Positions 43,538 through 55,540 of a stretch of DNA of 64,000 nucleotides are shown piece by piece. Where the stretch lies: assembly GCA_019671005.1 (NCBI GenBank), contig CM033718.1, positions 23,192,014 to 23,256,013 on the forward strand. The letters are read 5' to 3'. Under the pieces are notes generated by a model. The model was not told the DNA's origin and searched no databases. It saw only the letters and a program-made list of their open reading frames with translations. The DNA comes from Hibiscus mutabilis. Lineage: Eukaryota; Streptophyta; Magnoliopsida; Malvales; Malvaceae. How positions within the stretch are numbered: the stretch's first letter is position 1; each line of letters starts with the position of its first letter. A program made the translations under genes and the position numbers.

Positions 43538-45494
43538 GGCGATAGTGAAGTAGTAGAAGATGTCAATGCCCCACCCCATTTTTCCGGAGCTCAAAAGGGA
43601 TCAACCTTGTCCAAAGACAAATTCTCACTTCATTCAGGGGAATCTTCTGTCCGTATAATGAATAAGCTGGAAGTTAATAATGAAGGAACTCAAGATGTTG
43701 AGGTACTTGACCTTGACAAAATTGTTGATAAGGCCATGGCAAACAAAAAACTAGAGGATTGTTGTGACAAATTGGAGGGGATTGTTAAAGCCTTCCAGGA
43801 AGGGAACATCCACGACGACATAGATGCCAGAGACCTAAGTTTGGTGACTGACTTGGTGATTCCTCTAAAGTTTAAAACCCCTGACTTAGACAAATATGAT
43901 GGAACCACTTGCCTTACGGCACATTTGACCATGTACTACCGAAGGAAGTCAATGTATCTGTACAATGAAAAGCTCTTGATTTACACTTTTCAAGATAGCC
44001 TGACGAGATTTGTGTCCCGTTGGTACACACAGCTAAGCTGGGCAAATATACGAACTTGGAGAGATCTATTGAGGGCGTTCAACGAGCAGTACAAGCATGT
44101 CACTGATGTGGTCCTGAACCGGCTTATCTTGCAAAGAATGGAGCAAAAACATAATAAAAGCTCCCGCCAATATGCATAAAGATGACAGGATGTGGCCGCT
44201 CAAGTTCAGCCGCCACTACTAGAAAATGAGATTACCTCTATGTTCGTAGAAACCTTGAAATGTGCTTTCTATGATCGGATGATACACCATGCAACTAAGA
44301 GCTTTGCAGATATGCTAATGAATAGAGAGTTGATTCTGGCAGCTGTCTAGAGTGGGAAACTTGATGAAGGTGATACGAAGATGTCATATAAGAAGAGGGA
44401 TAATGAGGTCAATATGACGAGTGTTTACAATCCTAGCTACTCGAAAGGTTTGGTCCTTAGTAAGCCCAATGTTCTGACCGCAAGCTCGGTGGCCTCAAAT
44501 CCACCCAAAGATGAACGAAAATATTAAGGGAACAAGAAGGCTTATTTCTCTCCCATTCTTATGACCTATGTAGAACTATTCTCTGAACTGGTGGAATCAC
44601 GAGTGGTATTACCTCGGCATGTTCCTCCTTTCTCACCCCCATACCCACCAAGGTATGATGAAAAGGTACAAAGCAAAAATCACGTCGAAAATAGGGGCAT
44701 ACTATCGAAAATTGCACTGCTTTCAAAAGAGTAGAAGAGGATTTGCAGAAATATGGGATGTTATCATTTGACACGACTAAAGAAAAAGGGAATCCCTTGC
44801 CGAATCACTAGAAAGCTGGGGTGAACGCAATGACTAAAGATGGCGGTAAATTGGTTAAGAAGTGTATCTCAGAGGTCAAGGCATCCTTGAGATGGATATG
44901 GGCCAAAAATGGTTGAGGCCAAAATGCTAAAGGAAGAAAGCCAAAGTGTGATATATGATGGTGAACTTTACTATGAGTACCATGGGGTAGAAGGACATGA
45001 TATTCAGTTTTGTCCAGAGTTTAGACAGTTGGTCCAAACTAAGATGGATAGCAAATAGCATGAATTCTTTGAGAAAGAAAATTTGAACCAGGTATTTGAT
45101 GTATGTGCATCGAAAGAGTCTCTAGACAGAAAAGATTTCAAAAGAACTAAGCCCTTGGTAATCAAGGTCAAGGCAAGAGTCAGTGAACCATCAAGGAATG
45201 CAGCCCCAAGGGTAATAATAACGGCACCAGCCCCTTTTTCATATAAGGATAGCAAGCAAGTACCTTGAAACTATGCTTGCATGGTGACAACCCTAAGGAT
45301 CACATCAGCCAAGGATGAGCCTAAAGGTAAAGTAATCAACGGGGTAGGTAACTTCACAAGGAGTGGGAGGTGTTACTCGCCACAAGTAGCTAAAGACAGG
45401 CTTGCAGCCCAAATGAAGGCCACAGCTAATGAACCAGAAAAAAAACCGAGAAGGATTTCCTTTTGGAATGACCCCCGAGGTATCATGAGCTAGT
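43538..45494 (+). pseudogene. gag of element D, N-terminus missing
   Basis: Lacks the coiled-coil start. LVIPLKFKTPDLDKYDGTT, YTFQDSLTRFVSRWYTQLSW and WRDLLRAFNEQYKHVTDVV are the gag core. TAA and TGA at 44177-44185 interrupt the same QYAQRW block as in A and C. Later pieces match A closely, including FCPEFRQLVQTKMD and the KVKARVSEPSRNAAP stretch. Confidence 0.75.
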
Positions 45495-46815
45495 GAAGGA
45501 ATCAGAAGCTCAAGAGTTCCTGAAGATACTCAAACACAGTGAGTATATTGTGGTATAACAGGTTCATAAGCTTCCAGGACAAATCTCTATGTTGTCGTTA
45601 CAGTTGAGCTCTGAGGGTCACCACGATGCCTTTTTGAAGATTTAAACCCAACATTTGTGCTGAAAAAAAATAACGACTGACAAGATGGATAGGTTGATTA
45701 GTAACATTGTAGTGGATAATTTTATCTCATTTAGTGATAAAGAAATTCCAGAGGGTGGGAGGGGGACATACAAAGCTCTCCATATCTCAGCTCAGTGTAG
45801 AGAACATATGTTACCAGGAGTCCTAATTGATAATGGGTCGGCCCTAAATGCTCTACCCTTAGCAACCTTGGAGAAATTACCAGTTGACAGCTCTCACATG
45901 AAAGGATATCAGAACACAATAAGAGCATTTGACGAAACCCAAAGAGACTTGATGGAAAGAATAGAGGTGCCCCTCCAAATTGGACCATCCACATTTAACA
46001 TTGACTTCGCGGTGATGGATATTAAACCCACATATAGGTGTTTGCTTGGGCACCCTTTGATCAATACTGCAGGCGCAGTCCCTTCCACATTGCGCTAAAA
46101 GCTAAAATTTATGGTTGACGGACAACTGGTAATCGTCAGTGTTGAGGAGGATATCATAGCCTCGGTGTCAATTGACACACCTTATATTGAGATCGATGAA
46201 GGTGCACATGAGTGCCAATTTAGAACCCTTGAGCTAATCAATGCTACATTCGTTACTGAAGGAAGTAAGGTCCCTAAACCAGGACTATTTAACTTTGCCA
46301 AGATGCAAGTGAAAGAAACCCTTGGAAGAAGGGCAAATGCAAGTGAAGGAAACCCTTGGAAGATGGGCAAATGCAAGTGAAGGAAACCCTTGGAAGAGGG
46401 GCAAAAATTGGGAAAGGTTTTGGGAAGGAACTCCAAGGAGGTTTGCACCCTGTGGTTATCCCTAAGAAAATAGACTACTTCACCTTGGGCTACATGCCCA
46501 ACACTCTACAAAGAAAGGCTATAATGAAGAGAAAGCAGGAAATAATGAAGCTGAGGTTGAGCGGAGAAGAAGTTATGTGGGAACCAATGACATTCCCGCC
46601 TTTGAGTCACAATTTTAGATCTAGAGGTTTCGTGAACCCTGATGTTGAGGAGGAAAAACAAAAAAGTAACCTGGATGAGATATTTAGGGGCTGAGCATCA
46701 ACGCTATAATAAACGAGGATGAAGGAAATGAGTACCTATCTATGATCTGCCCCTGCTCTGAGCTTAACAATTAGTCTGCTGAAGAAATTCATGTAGCCTT
46801 TAAATCATTTATAAA
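45495..46815 (+). pseudogene. Protease of element D
   Basis: VLIDNGSALNALPLATLEKL keeps the catalytic Asp. IEVPLQIGPSTFNIDF and MDIKPTYRCLLGHPLI follow, then TAA at 46096-46098 at the site that is TAG in A and C. A 34-bp triplication at 46303-46404 shifts the frame in the Gly-rich tail (GAKIGKGFGKELQGGLHPV). The final exon reads MTFPPLSHNFRSRG and runs to the intron donor at 46816. Confidence 0.75.
46303..46404 (+). repeat. 34-bp tandem triplication in the D protease tail
   Basis: Three consecutive 34-bp units starting ATGCAAGTGAA and ending GGGCAA, differing at three or so sites. Elements A, C and F have one unit. Because 34 is not a multiple of three, each extra unit shifts the frame. Confidence 0.9.
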
Positions 46816-47062
46816 GTAATTCTGAAAACCAACCCTTTTTGCCTTAGGCAATAAGGGATCTTTTGTAAATGGTTTATGTTAAACCATTATGGTTACTATC
46901 ATTAATAAAAAATGCATCCCAATAAACCTTGTGTGGCAAATGATCATTTGTAAATAAATAAACAAAACACTGCAAAAAACAAAAACTGAAAAATGAATCA
47001 TTCTATTCATTCATTTGTTTGCTCAACAACCTTGTATATATTCGATCCCTTTTTCTTTTCAG
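46816..47062 (+). other. Putative intron between protease and RT (D)
   Basis: Donor AA|GTAATTC and acceptor CTTTTCAG|GTTTCC, 247 bp, after a long pyrimidine tract. Removal joins the protease exon to the RT exon in phase 2. Confidence 0.68.
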
Positions 47063-48700
47063 GTTTCCAAATATGAACATCATAAACTACATCGAATCCA
47101 ACCTGGAAGTTGATTTTGAATCACCCATGTGTTTAGGCGAGGTTGAAGACTGCAACGGGGAAGAAAAATATGATATGCCTAACGATATGCTCAGGTTGAT
47201 AGAAAGTAACGAAAACCAGATTCTACCCTACAAGGAAGAATTGGAAGTTTTGAACCTTGGAACTAAAGAAGAAAATGTGAGGTGAAGATTGGTACCACCA
47301 TCACAGTTAAAACCTGAAAAAAATTAATTGAGCTCCCCCAAGAGTATAAAGACGTATTTGCTTGGTCGTATAAAGATATGCCTAGACTGAACACAGATAT
47401 TGTAGTACACAAGCTTCCCATAAGGACAAGATGCAAGCCCATACAACAGAGGCTCAAAAGCATGAGACCTGAAATGCTTCTAAAGATCAGAGACGAGGTG
47501 AAAAAATAGTATGACACCAGATTCCTTGAAGTGGCAAAGTATTCAGAATTGGTGGCTAATATCGTTTTAGTCCCGAAGAAGGATGGAAAGTACATGTGTG
47601 GGTCTATTATTGAGATCTCAAGCGGGCAAGCCCTAAAGACAATTTCCCATTACCACACATTGATACCCTAGTAGATAACACAGTAGGTCATTCCCTATTC
47701 TCCTTTATGGATGGTTTCTCAAGGTATAACCAGATCAAAATATGCCCAAAAGACATGGATAAAACTATATTTGTGACAATATGAGGAACCTTCTGCTATG
47801 CCTTTTGGTCTGAAGAATGCATGGGCAACTTACTAACTGGCCATGGTAACCTTATTTCATGATATGGTGCATAAGGAGATAGAGGTATACGTGGATGATA
47901 TGATCACCAAATCTCATTCTGAAGAAGAGCACATTGTGAACCTACAAAAACTCTTCCAAAGGCTGAGAAAGTTCCAGTTAAAGCTTAACCCTACCTAGTG
48001 CACTTTTGGGGTTACATCTGGGAAATTGTTAGGTTTTGTCATGAGCAAAAGGGGAATTGAGATTGACCCAGATAAAATCAAAGCCATACAAGAACTTTCT
48101 CCCCCTAAAATGCAAAAAGAGGTTTGGGGTTTCCTAGGTAGATTGAATTACATCGCCCGTTTTATTTCCCAGTTAATGAATAAATGTTATCTCATTTTTA
48201 GGATGCTTCGGAAGAATAATCCAGGTACATGGAATGAAGAATTCTAGACAGCTTTAGAAAAGATCAAGAAGCAACTGACAAACCCTTATATGCTGGTGCC
48301 ACTTGTTCTAGGGAAACCCTTAATCCTATACCTAACAGTTTATGAAAGCTCAATGGGATGCGTATTGGGGTGACACGATGAAAATGGAAGAAAATAAAAG
48401 GCAATATATTACCTGAGTAAGAATTTCACCGACTTTGAAACTATATATTTTCTTATTGAGAAACTGTGTTGTGCCTCGGTATGGGTAGCCAAAAGACTCC
48501 AGCAATACATGTTATATAACACCATGTGGTTAATATCAAAGCTAGATTTTTTGGCAGATGTTACTCTCAGAACTTGACATCTAGTACGTAAGTGAAATGA
48601 AGCGCAATAGTAGATTTTTTGCTAGGTCACGCTTGTGATGATTATGAAGCTTTGAATTTTAACTTTTCTGATGAAGATTTGATGTGTATCTCAACTAAGG
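47063..48700 (+). pseudogene. RT and first RNase H of element D
   Basis: After the acidic lead (NLEVDFESPMCLGEVED) the frame breaks repeatedly. Recognisable blocks: VVHKLPIRTRCKPIQQRLK, VPKKDGK, MPFGLKNAWATY, EIEVYVDDMITKSHSEEEH with both RT Asp intact, LGFVMSKRGIEIDPDKIKAI and FLGRLNYIARFISQL. RNase H is badly decayed; a deletion of about 50 bp near 48547 removed the segment that element C keeps at 58514-58565. Confidence 0.75.
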
Positions 48701-48719
48701 AGGTCTTGGGTAATAAATT

Positions 48720-48960
48720 TTGGCTGCTGCTAATTCTTTGGGGCGAGGCATTGGGGCAGTTATAGTTTCAACAGAAGGAAGCTATTATCCTTTCACTAGT
48801 CAGCTAAAATTCTTTTGCACCAACAACATGGCTGAATATGAGGCTTGCATAATGGGGCTACGAGTAGCCATCGAAAGGAAAATCAAAACCTTAAGAGTCT
48901 TTGGGGATTCCACGCTAGTCATCTATCAAATTCGGGGAGAATAGGAAATAAAAGATATTA
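48720..48960 (+). pseudogene. Second (archaeal-type) RNase H of element D
   Basis: GIGAVIVSTEGSYYPFTSQL, NNMAEYEACIMGLRVAIERK and LRVFGDSTLVIYQIRGE match the extra RNase H that Tat elements carry between the normal RNase H and integrase. The Glu of AEYEA and the Asp of GDS are present; the N-terminal strand with its Asp is disrupted. TAG at 48942-48944 ends the frame. Confidence 0.75.
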
Positions 48961-50173
48961 AGATAATTGGGTATCATAACTTGGTCCTCAAACTAATCAA
49001 AGAGTTCGATGAAGTCACCTTCAAATATCTCCCAAGAGAGGACAATCAAATGGCTGATGCTCTCGCCACTCTAGCTGCCATGTTCAAGGCTAGTGAGGGT
49101 TTTGTAATGATTCCAATCATGATGCAAATATTTGATTCCTCAAGACACTGTTATGACATAGAAGAGGAAGCAGATGGTTTTCCCTGGTACCATGACATCT
49201 TGTAGTCGTAAAATCCAGGAGTATCTGCCACATGCAACTGAGAATAATGAGAAAATGATCAGAAGGATGGCTGCCAGATATGTACTCAATGGAGAAATCT
49301 TGTATAAAAGAGATGAGATCAAGTATTACTGAGATGTGTGGCCGCCAAAGAAGCTCAAATAATCTTGGAAGAGGTTCACGAACGGGTTTGTGGGACCCAC
49401 ACTAGTAGTTTCACCATGGCCAGGTGGATTATGCGTTTCGGGTACTACTAGTCTACCATGGAGAGTGATTGCATCAATTATGCCTAGAAATGTCACAAAT
49501 GTCAAGTCTATGCTGACAAGATCCATACACCTCCACAACCACTCTATGCCATGATGGTTCCTTGGCCTTTCTCAATGTGGGGCATAGATGTAATTGGGCA
49601 AATCCACCCTAAAGCATCAAATGGGCACAGGTTTATCTTAATGGTTATTGACTATTTCACCAAGTGGGTGGAAGCGGCTTCATACGCAAATGTTACAAGG
49701 TCGACGGTCTATAAATTCTTAAAGAAAGTGACCATTTGTTGTTACAGCCTACCTGAGAGAATCATCACTAACAATTCTTCCAATCTAAATAACAAAATAA
49801 TAACTGGGGTTTGTGAATAGTTCAAGATCAAGCATCATAACTCAGTGACCTATCGCCCAAATATGAATGGTGTAGTAGGGGCTACTAATAAGAATATCAA
49901 GAAAATAGTTGCAAAGATGGCCGACACTTACAAAGATTGGCATGAGAAGTTGCCATTTGCGTTATATGCGTATAGAACTCCAATACGAACATCCACTAGG
50001 GTAACGCCATTTTCATTGGTGTATGGGATAGAGGCTTTCCTACCAATTGAGGTTGAAATTTCGTCTCTCCATGTTTTAATGGAAGAAAAATTGGAAAAAG
50101 TCGAATGGGTCCAAGCGAGATATGAACAGCTGAACCTTAATGATGAAAAGAGGCTGAAAGCTATCTACCATGG
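48961..50173 (+). pseudogene. Integrase of element D
   Basis: An RNase H tail (EDNQMADALATLAAMF) leads into the zinc-binding region (CHKCQVYADKI). The core reads MWGIDVIGQIHPKASNGHRF (first Asp present), IITNNSSNLNN (the second Asp is Asn) and NGVVGATNKNIKKI (the Glu is Gly). Two of the three DDE residues are therefore lost. It ends at KAIYHG, where the next LTR fragment begins. Confidence 0.82.
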
Positions 50174-50825
50174 TGTAGCGACTAAAAGAAACGATTTGTC
50201 CCATTTTTCTTGAAAAATTAACTTTGGGGATTTTTTTAAAAATTGTATTTTTTGAATGGATAAAACTAGAGTCGCCACCGGTCACTTGGGTTAGGTAGAC
50301 CGTACACCGAAAATAAAACCATAGATTTTAAAAAGGTTCAGGAGTCAGTTACGAGTGGAGAAGTGTTCGCACCCCCACCACGCCCGAAAATCGGTACCTA
50401 AGGGTTCATATAATATTTATGAAGAAAAATTTTAAATTTGGCCTAAATTAATTAATAATCCCTAAAATGCATGAATGCATGGCCATATAAATCGAACAAC
50501 CTAACCTGCGACCCCGATACCAAAGGAGATGACGCCTGAATACTCGAGACACACTCCCACTAGAATATCGAGACCTCAATTACTAAAATAAGTTAGTGCG
50601 ATAAATAAAACATGACAATTAATCATGTATGGATGAACATATTGATAGTAACACGAAAAAAATATGGGTAATCACATATATACATGTAAAAAGAAGAGTT
50701 AGGTTTCATTAATAACCTAAAAATATTAATAACATGAATTATTATAAACTAGGTTCATAATTTAAAATCAAAATATAATTATCATCATTTTTGTTCATGC
50801 TCGTTACTAATATAAACTAAGTACC
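50174..50825 (-). repeat. LTR fragment G, inverted
   Basis: On the minus strand it ends ...TTTTAGTCGCTACA. Its internal order (GGTGGCGACTC, then the block containing GGGGGTGCGAAC) agrees with the LTR 3' ends of A and F, so it is an Ogre-family LTR in minus orientation. It may be a truncated solo LTR inserted in D. Confidence 0.55.
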
Positions 50826-51697
50826 ACATAAATAATATTTAGAATATAGAGAATGTTGGGGGATATTTGGGGATATAGGCCATTTTTTACAGTGCATGGG
50901 AGAAGACGCCACATGTAGGTGGCGTCCTCCATTTTTTAATATTTTTTTCTTACAAAGACGCCACCAGAGAATAATCCAAATGGAAAGTATTATTTGGAAT
51001 ATAGGGGATGTTGGGGGATATTTGGGCATATAGGCTATTTTTTACAGTGCATGGGGGAAGACGCCACCTGCAGGTGGCATCCTCCATTTTTTAATATATT
51101 TTTCTTGCAAAGACACCACCTATAGATGGCGTCCTCCTTTTTTTAATATTTTATTTTTCAAATTTATCATGCACGTGAATACTTTAAGTTAAAAAATTAT
51201 AAAAAAATGAAGGATGCCACCTGCAGGTGGAGTCTTTCCATGCACTGTAGAAAATGACCTATATCCTCAAATATCTCCCAACATCCCCTATATTCCAAAT
51301 ATTACTTTCCATTTGGATTATTCTCCCAAATTTCCCTATAATATGGCCTTATTATATATAAAACCCAAAAAAGATAATAAATAGAGCCCATTTAAATTAA
51401 ATAAAGGAACACAATACAACCACAACCTATTTTGGCCCAATAAAAAAACCTAGCTAACCCTTTTATTCTTCCATGTACAGGCTTTTAATCTTAGCTGTTG
51501 GATCTAGGGTAGAGATCTAACGGTCCAGATTGGACCAAAAAAAGAAAAGAAATGGCTGCCCTCCCCCACACGCGCGCAAGTTCAACATTGTTGTAGGAGC
51601 CTTCGATCGCCCTAGCAGCTACTGTGCACCACTGCAGCGTCAGCGCCTCGCTCCCACGACCCACCGCAGGTCCTCGTCGCAACCCAAGCCGTATCGA
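50826..51697 (+). repeat. LTR fragment of element C with MITE copy 2
   Basis: From 50826 to about 51340 lies the same foldback element as in A, with two left-arm copies and one right arm. It is followed by ATAATATGG and the same downstream LTR sequence as A from 6834 to about 7200. Only the right target-site copy remains. Confidence 0.75.
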
Positions 51698-53167
51698 GAG
51701 GATGTGCCCCATTGCTCTAGGTTTGGGGCCTTAGTCATTTTTAAAAGTGTCTGACTTTGACTTTGTCTAATGTGTTCTCCCCAAACTTCTCGCCGCTTCG
51801 GGAGTTTTTGGCAAAAGAATGGTCGTTTGCCAAGAAAGGCAAGTGGGTCGACATTTTCAGGGATCGTTGTGATCATGATATCGTATGGAGAGTTCCATGG
51901 ATGGGACATACCAAGGTCTTATATAGATGCGAGGATTATAATCACTTGATGTTGTTAGGCTTATGGGGTGGAATTGGTTATGCTCCCTTACTTGTGTCTC
52001 GACAGTTCGTCCCCGTTACTACAGGCCTTGGTTCATCAGAGTTCGCATTCTAAGGGGAATTCAAGGAGAAAGTCCAAACTATTAATGATTCTCGAAAGCA
52101 TTGATATGTCATGAAGATAAAGCATGACAGTGAGTGCATGTTCACCCCTAACTATGATGTATGGAGGCATGTGAGAGTGAATGATAAAGTTCTACCACCG
52201 ACTGGGCAAACTAAACATGTTGAAGATCACTTGAGGGTGGTCCCATCTGAAGCAAACATTTTGAGGGCTAAACTAAATAGGGCAAGGCAAAGATGGAGGC
52301 CATACAGGAACAACATGAGAAAGAACTGTACAAGGTAAGCCTAGAAGTTGAAAAATACAAGGGGGAGACGGAAAGGGTCATGAAATTATACAAGAGCCTA
52401 GAGGGAAAATTTGAGGTTTAGAGAGTCGATTTCCTCAAGTTTCAGGCAACAATCTAAAATGCAAATTTGCGAAAGACGCCTGAGTAGTGGAAGCAAGAAA
52501 TTGAGCAAACCATAGGAAAAGAGAGGGAGCACGGCAAAAGAGACGTTGCAAAGTACAAGCAAATACTGACAGTCGAGAAGAAGAAAGAGGAATGAGGAGC
52601 CAAACAATCCTTCAAAAAGGAAAGGGAAAATGTAACTGTATGGAAGAGGAAGACCCATGGCAACAAGATCTGTGTGTGCGAGCTACAGAGTATGTACGAC
52701 ACGACCAATGAGAAGCTGAAGTAGAGCCAGGCCTTTGTTGCTGAGTTACAGGCCAAGATGGCAGACCTGAATCATTCGCTATGTAGGCTCCGAAATCATC
52801 ACACCTATACGGAGCTCCAGGCCAGTCAGAGTGAGAATGAGATGATGGAAAAGTAAATAGCAAATATGGAAACCATCATTCAAGAGTACATGACGAAGAT
52901 TCTAATCCTATAGGATGCCATTGATGGGGGCAATGACTACTGGTTCACTTGACTTAGGGACAATGCCAAAAGGTTTCAGGAGCGGGATAAATTTGACGAG
53001 ATCGTCATGGCCTAAGTTCAGGACGTGGGTAAGAACGTGATGATGTTAGAAATGAAAGCCACAGCCCTTCGCAGTACATCAAGCCACTAGGAAAGGTGGA
53101 ACCAAGACTCATGTGGCTAATTGAAGAAATAAAAAAGCTAAGTGTTCAGGTTGAGATGTATTCATAG
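51698..53167 (+). pseudogene. ORF1 of element C, N-terminus missing
   Basis: Begins at the point equal to 10597 of element A. FLAKEWSFAKKGKWVDIFRD, WRVPWMGHTKVLYRC and LWGGIGYAPLLVSRQFVPV are the DUF7745-like C-terminal part; a degraded coiled coil follows. TAG at 52485-52487 and two later stops match those in A. Confidence 0.65.
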
Positions 53168-53455
53168 AAAAGTAGGAGATTTTTATAATGAGGACCTTTG
53201 ACATCCAATAAGAGCAATTTCTAAAGCAAAGACTTATGAGATCAATGCCCTTCACTTGCATTCATGCATCTTTATTTTGCATTAGTGTAGTTTGTGTCAT
53301 GTATTCATTCATCTTTATTTTGTTTGCATTAGTGTAGTTTGCGTTATTGCATACATACACACGTAATTAACTAAAGCAAATTACATGAAAATTTTTTTAC
53401 AATAGCTAAAACTTCACACAAGTACGGTACTCATGCCCAAACCAAAGCAATTGAC
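53168..53455 (+). other. Spacer between ORF1 and gag (C)
   Basis: Noncoding; same layout as in element A, including two copies of a TTCATGCATC-type string. Confidence 0.45.
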
Positions 53456-55540
53456 ATGGAGGGTAGGCTGACGACCTTAAAAGTCAACCACAAAAGCACT
53501 CATGATAGGCTAGACAAGTTAGAAAATGACCTGAAGCAAGAGATTGAACTAGCACACATGAAAACTATCAGCCAGATTGCAACCATGTTAGGATTTAAAG
53601 ACCCAGATAGTAGTGAAGTAGTAGAAGATGTCAATGCCCCACCCCATTTTCCTAGAGCTCAAAAGGGATCAACTTTGTCCAAAGCCAAATTCTCACTTCA
53701 TTCAGGGGAATCTTCTGTCCGTATAACGAATAAGCTGGAAGTTAATAATGAAGGAACTCAAGATGTTGAGGTACCTGACCTTGACAAAATTGATGATAAG
53801 GCCATGGCAAACAAAAAACTAGAGGATTGTTGTGACAAATTGGAGGGGATTGTTAAAGCCTTCCAGGAAGGGAACATCCACGACGGCATGGATGCCAAAA
53901 ACCTAAGTCTGATGACTGAATTGGTGATTCCTCCGAAGTTTAAAACTCCTAACTTCGACAAATATGATGGAACCACTCGCCTTACGGAGCATTTGACCAT
54001 GTACTATCGAAGGAAGTCAATGTAACTAGATAATAAGAAGCTCTTGATTCACACTTTTTAAGATAGACTAACGAGATTTGCATCCTGTTGTTACACACAG
54101 CTAAACCGAGCAAATATACGAACATGGAGGGATCTGTCGAGGGCGTCTAGCGAGCAGTACAAGTATGTCACTAATATGGTCCTGAACCGGCTTATCTTGC
54201 AAGGAATGGAGCAAAAACATAAAAAAAGCTTCTGCCAATATGCAAAAAGATGACAGGATGTGGCCGCTCAAGTTCAGTCGCCACTGCTAGAAAATGAGAT
54301 TACCTCAATGTTCGTAGAAACCTTGAAAGGCGTTTTCTATGATCGGATGATACACCATGCAACTAAGGGCTTTGCATATATGCTAATGAATGAGGAGTTG
54401 ATTTTGGCGGCTGCCAAGAGTGGGAAACTTGATGAAGGTGATACGAAGAAGTCATATAAGAATATGGATAATGAGATCCGTATGACGAGCATTTACAATC
54501 CAGCTACTCGAAAGCTTTGGTCCTTAGTAAGCCCAATGTTTCGACATTAAGCTCGGCAGCCTCAAATCCACCCAAAGATGAACGAAAATATCAAGGGAGC
54601 AAGAAGGCTTATTTCTCTCCCATTCTTATGACCTACGTAGAACTATTCTATGAACAGGTGGAAGCACGAGTGGATTACCTCGGCATGTTCCTCCTTTCTC
54701 GCCCCCATACCCACCATGGTATGATGAAAAGGCACATGCAAATATAACGTCAGAAACAGGGGGTATACTATTGAAAATTGCACTGCTTTTAAAAGTGTAG
54801 AAGAGGATTTGCAGAAATCAGGGATGCTATCATTTGACACGACTAAAGAAAAAAGGAATCCCTTGCCGAATCACCAAAAAGATAGGGTGAACGCGGTGAC
54901 TAAAGATGGCGGCAAATTGGTTAAGAAGTGTAACTCAAAGGTCAAGTCACCCTTGAGATGAATATGGGCCAAAAATGGTTGAGGCCAAAATGCTAAAGGA
55001 AGAAAACCAAAGTGCGAAATGTGATGGTGAACTTTACTATGAGTACCACGGGAAATGAGGATATGATATTCAGTTTTGTCCAGAGTTTAAACAGCTGGTC
55101 CAATCTATGATGGATAGCAAAGAGCTTGAATTCTTCGAGAAAGAAAAATTTGAACAAGGTATTGGATGTATGTGCATCGGAAGAGTCTCTAGATAGAATA
55201 GATTTCAAAGGAACTAAGCCCTTAGTAATCAAGGTCAAGGCAAGATTCAGTGACCATCAAGGAATGCAGCCCAAGGGTAATAATAAAGGCACCAGCCCTT
55301 TTTTCATAAAAGATAGCTAGCAAGTACCTTGGAACTATGCTTGCACGTTGACAACCCTAGGGAGCACATCAGCCAAGGATAAGCCTAAAGGAGAACTAGT
55401 CAACGAGGTCGGTAACTTCACAAGGAGTGGGAGGTGTTACTCGCCATAAGTAGTTGAAGACAGGATAGCAGCCCAAATGAAGGCTGCATCTAATGAACCA
55501 GAAAAAAAAGTTGTGAAGGATTTCTTTTTTAAAACGACCC
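53456..55540 (+). pseudogene. gag of element C
   Basis: Starts MEGRLTTLKVNHKSTHDRLD. LVIPPKFKTPNFDKYDGTT and MYYRRKSM are followed by TAA at 54023. The TGA at 54251-54253 is shared with A and D. VQSPLLENEITSMFVETLKG and later pieces follow in shifting frames. Confidence 0.75.

Larger units (their letters stand above)
43538..50173 (+). mobile_element. Element D: Ogre/Tat-like, from mid-gag to integrase
   Basis: Begins abruptly in gag at the position equal to 12532 of element A, next to the F LTR. It then runs gag, protease, intron, RT, RNase H, second RNase H and integrase, ending at 50173 where a minus-strand LTR fragment starts. Probably the right half of element B. Confidence 0.78.
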
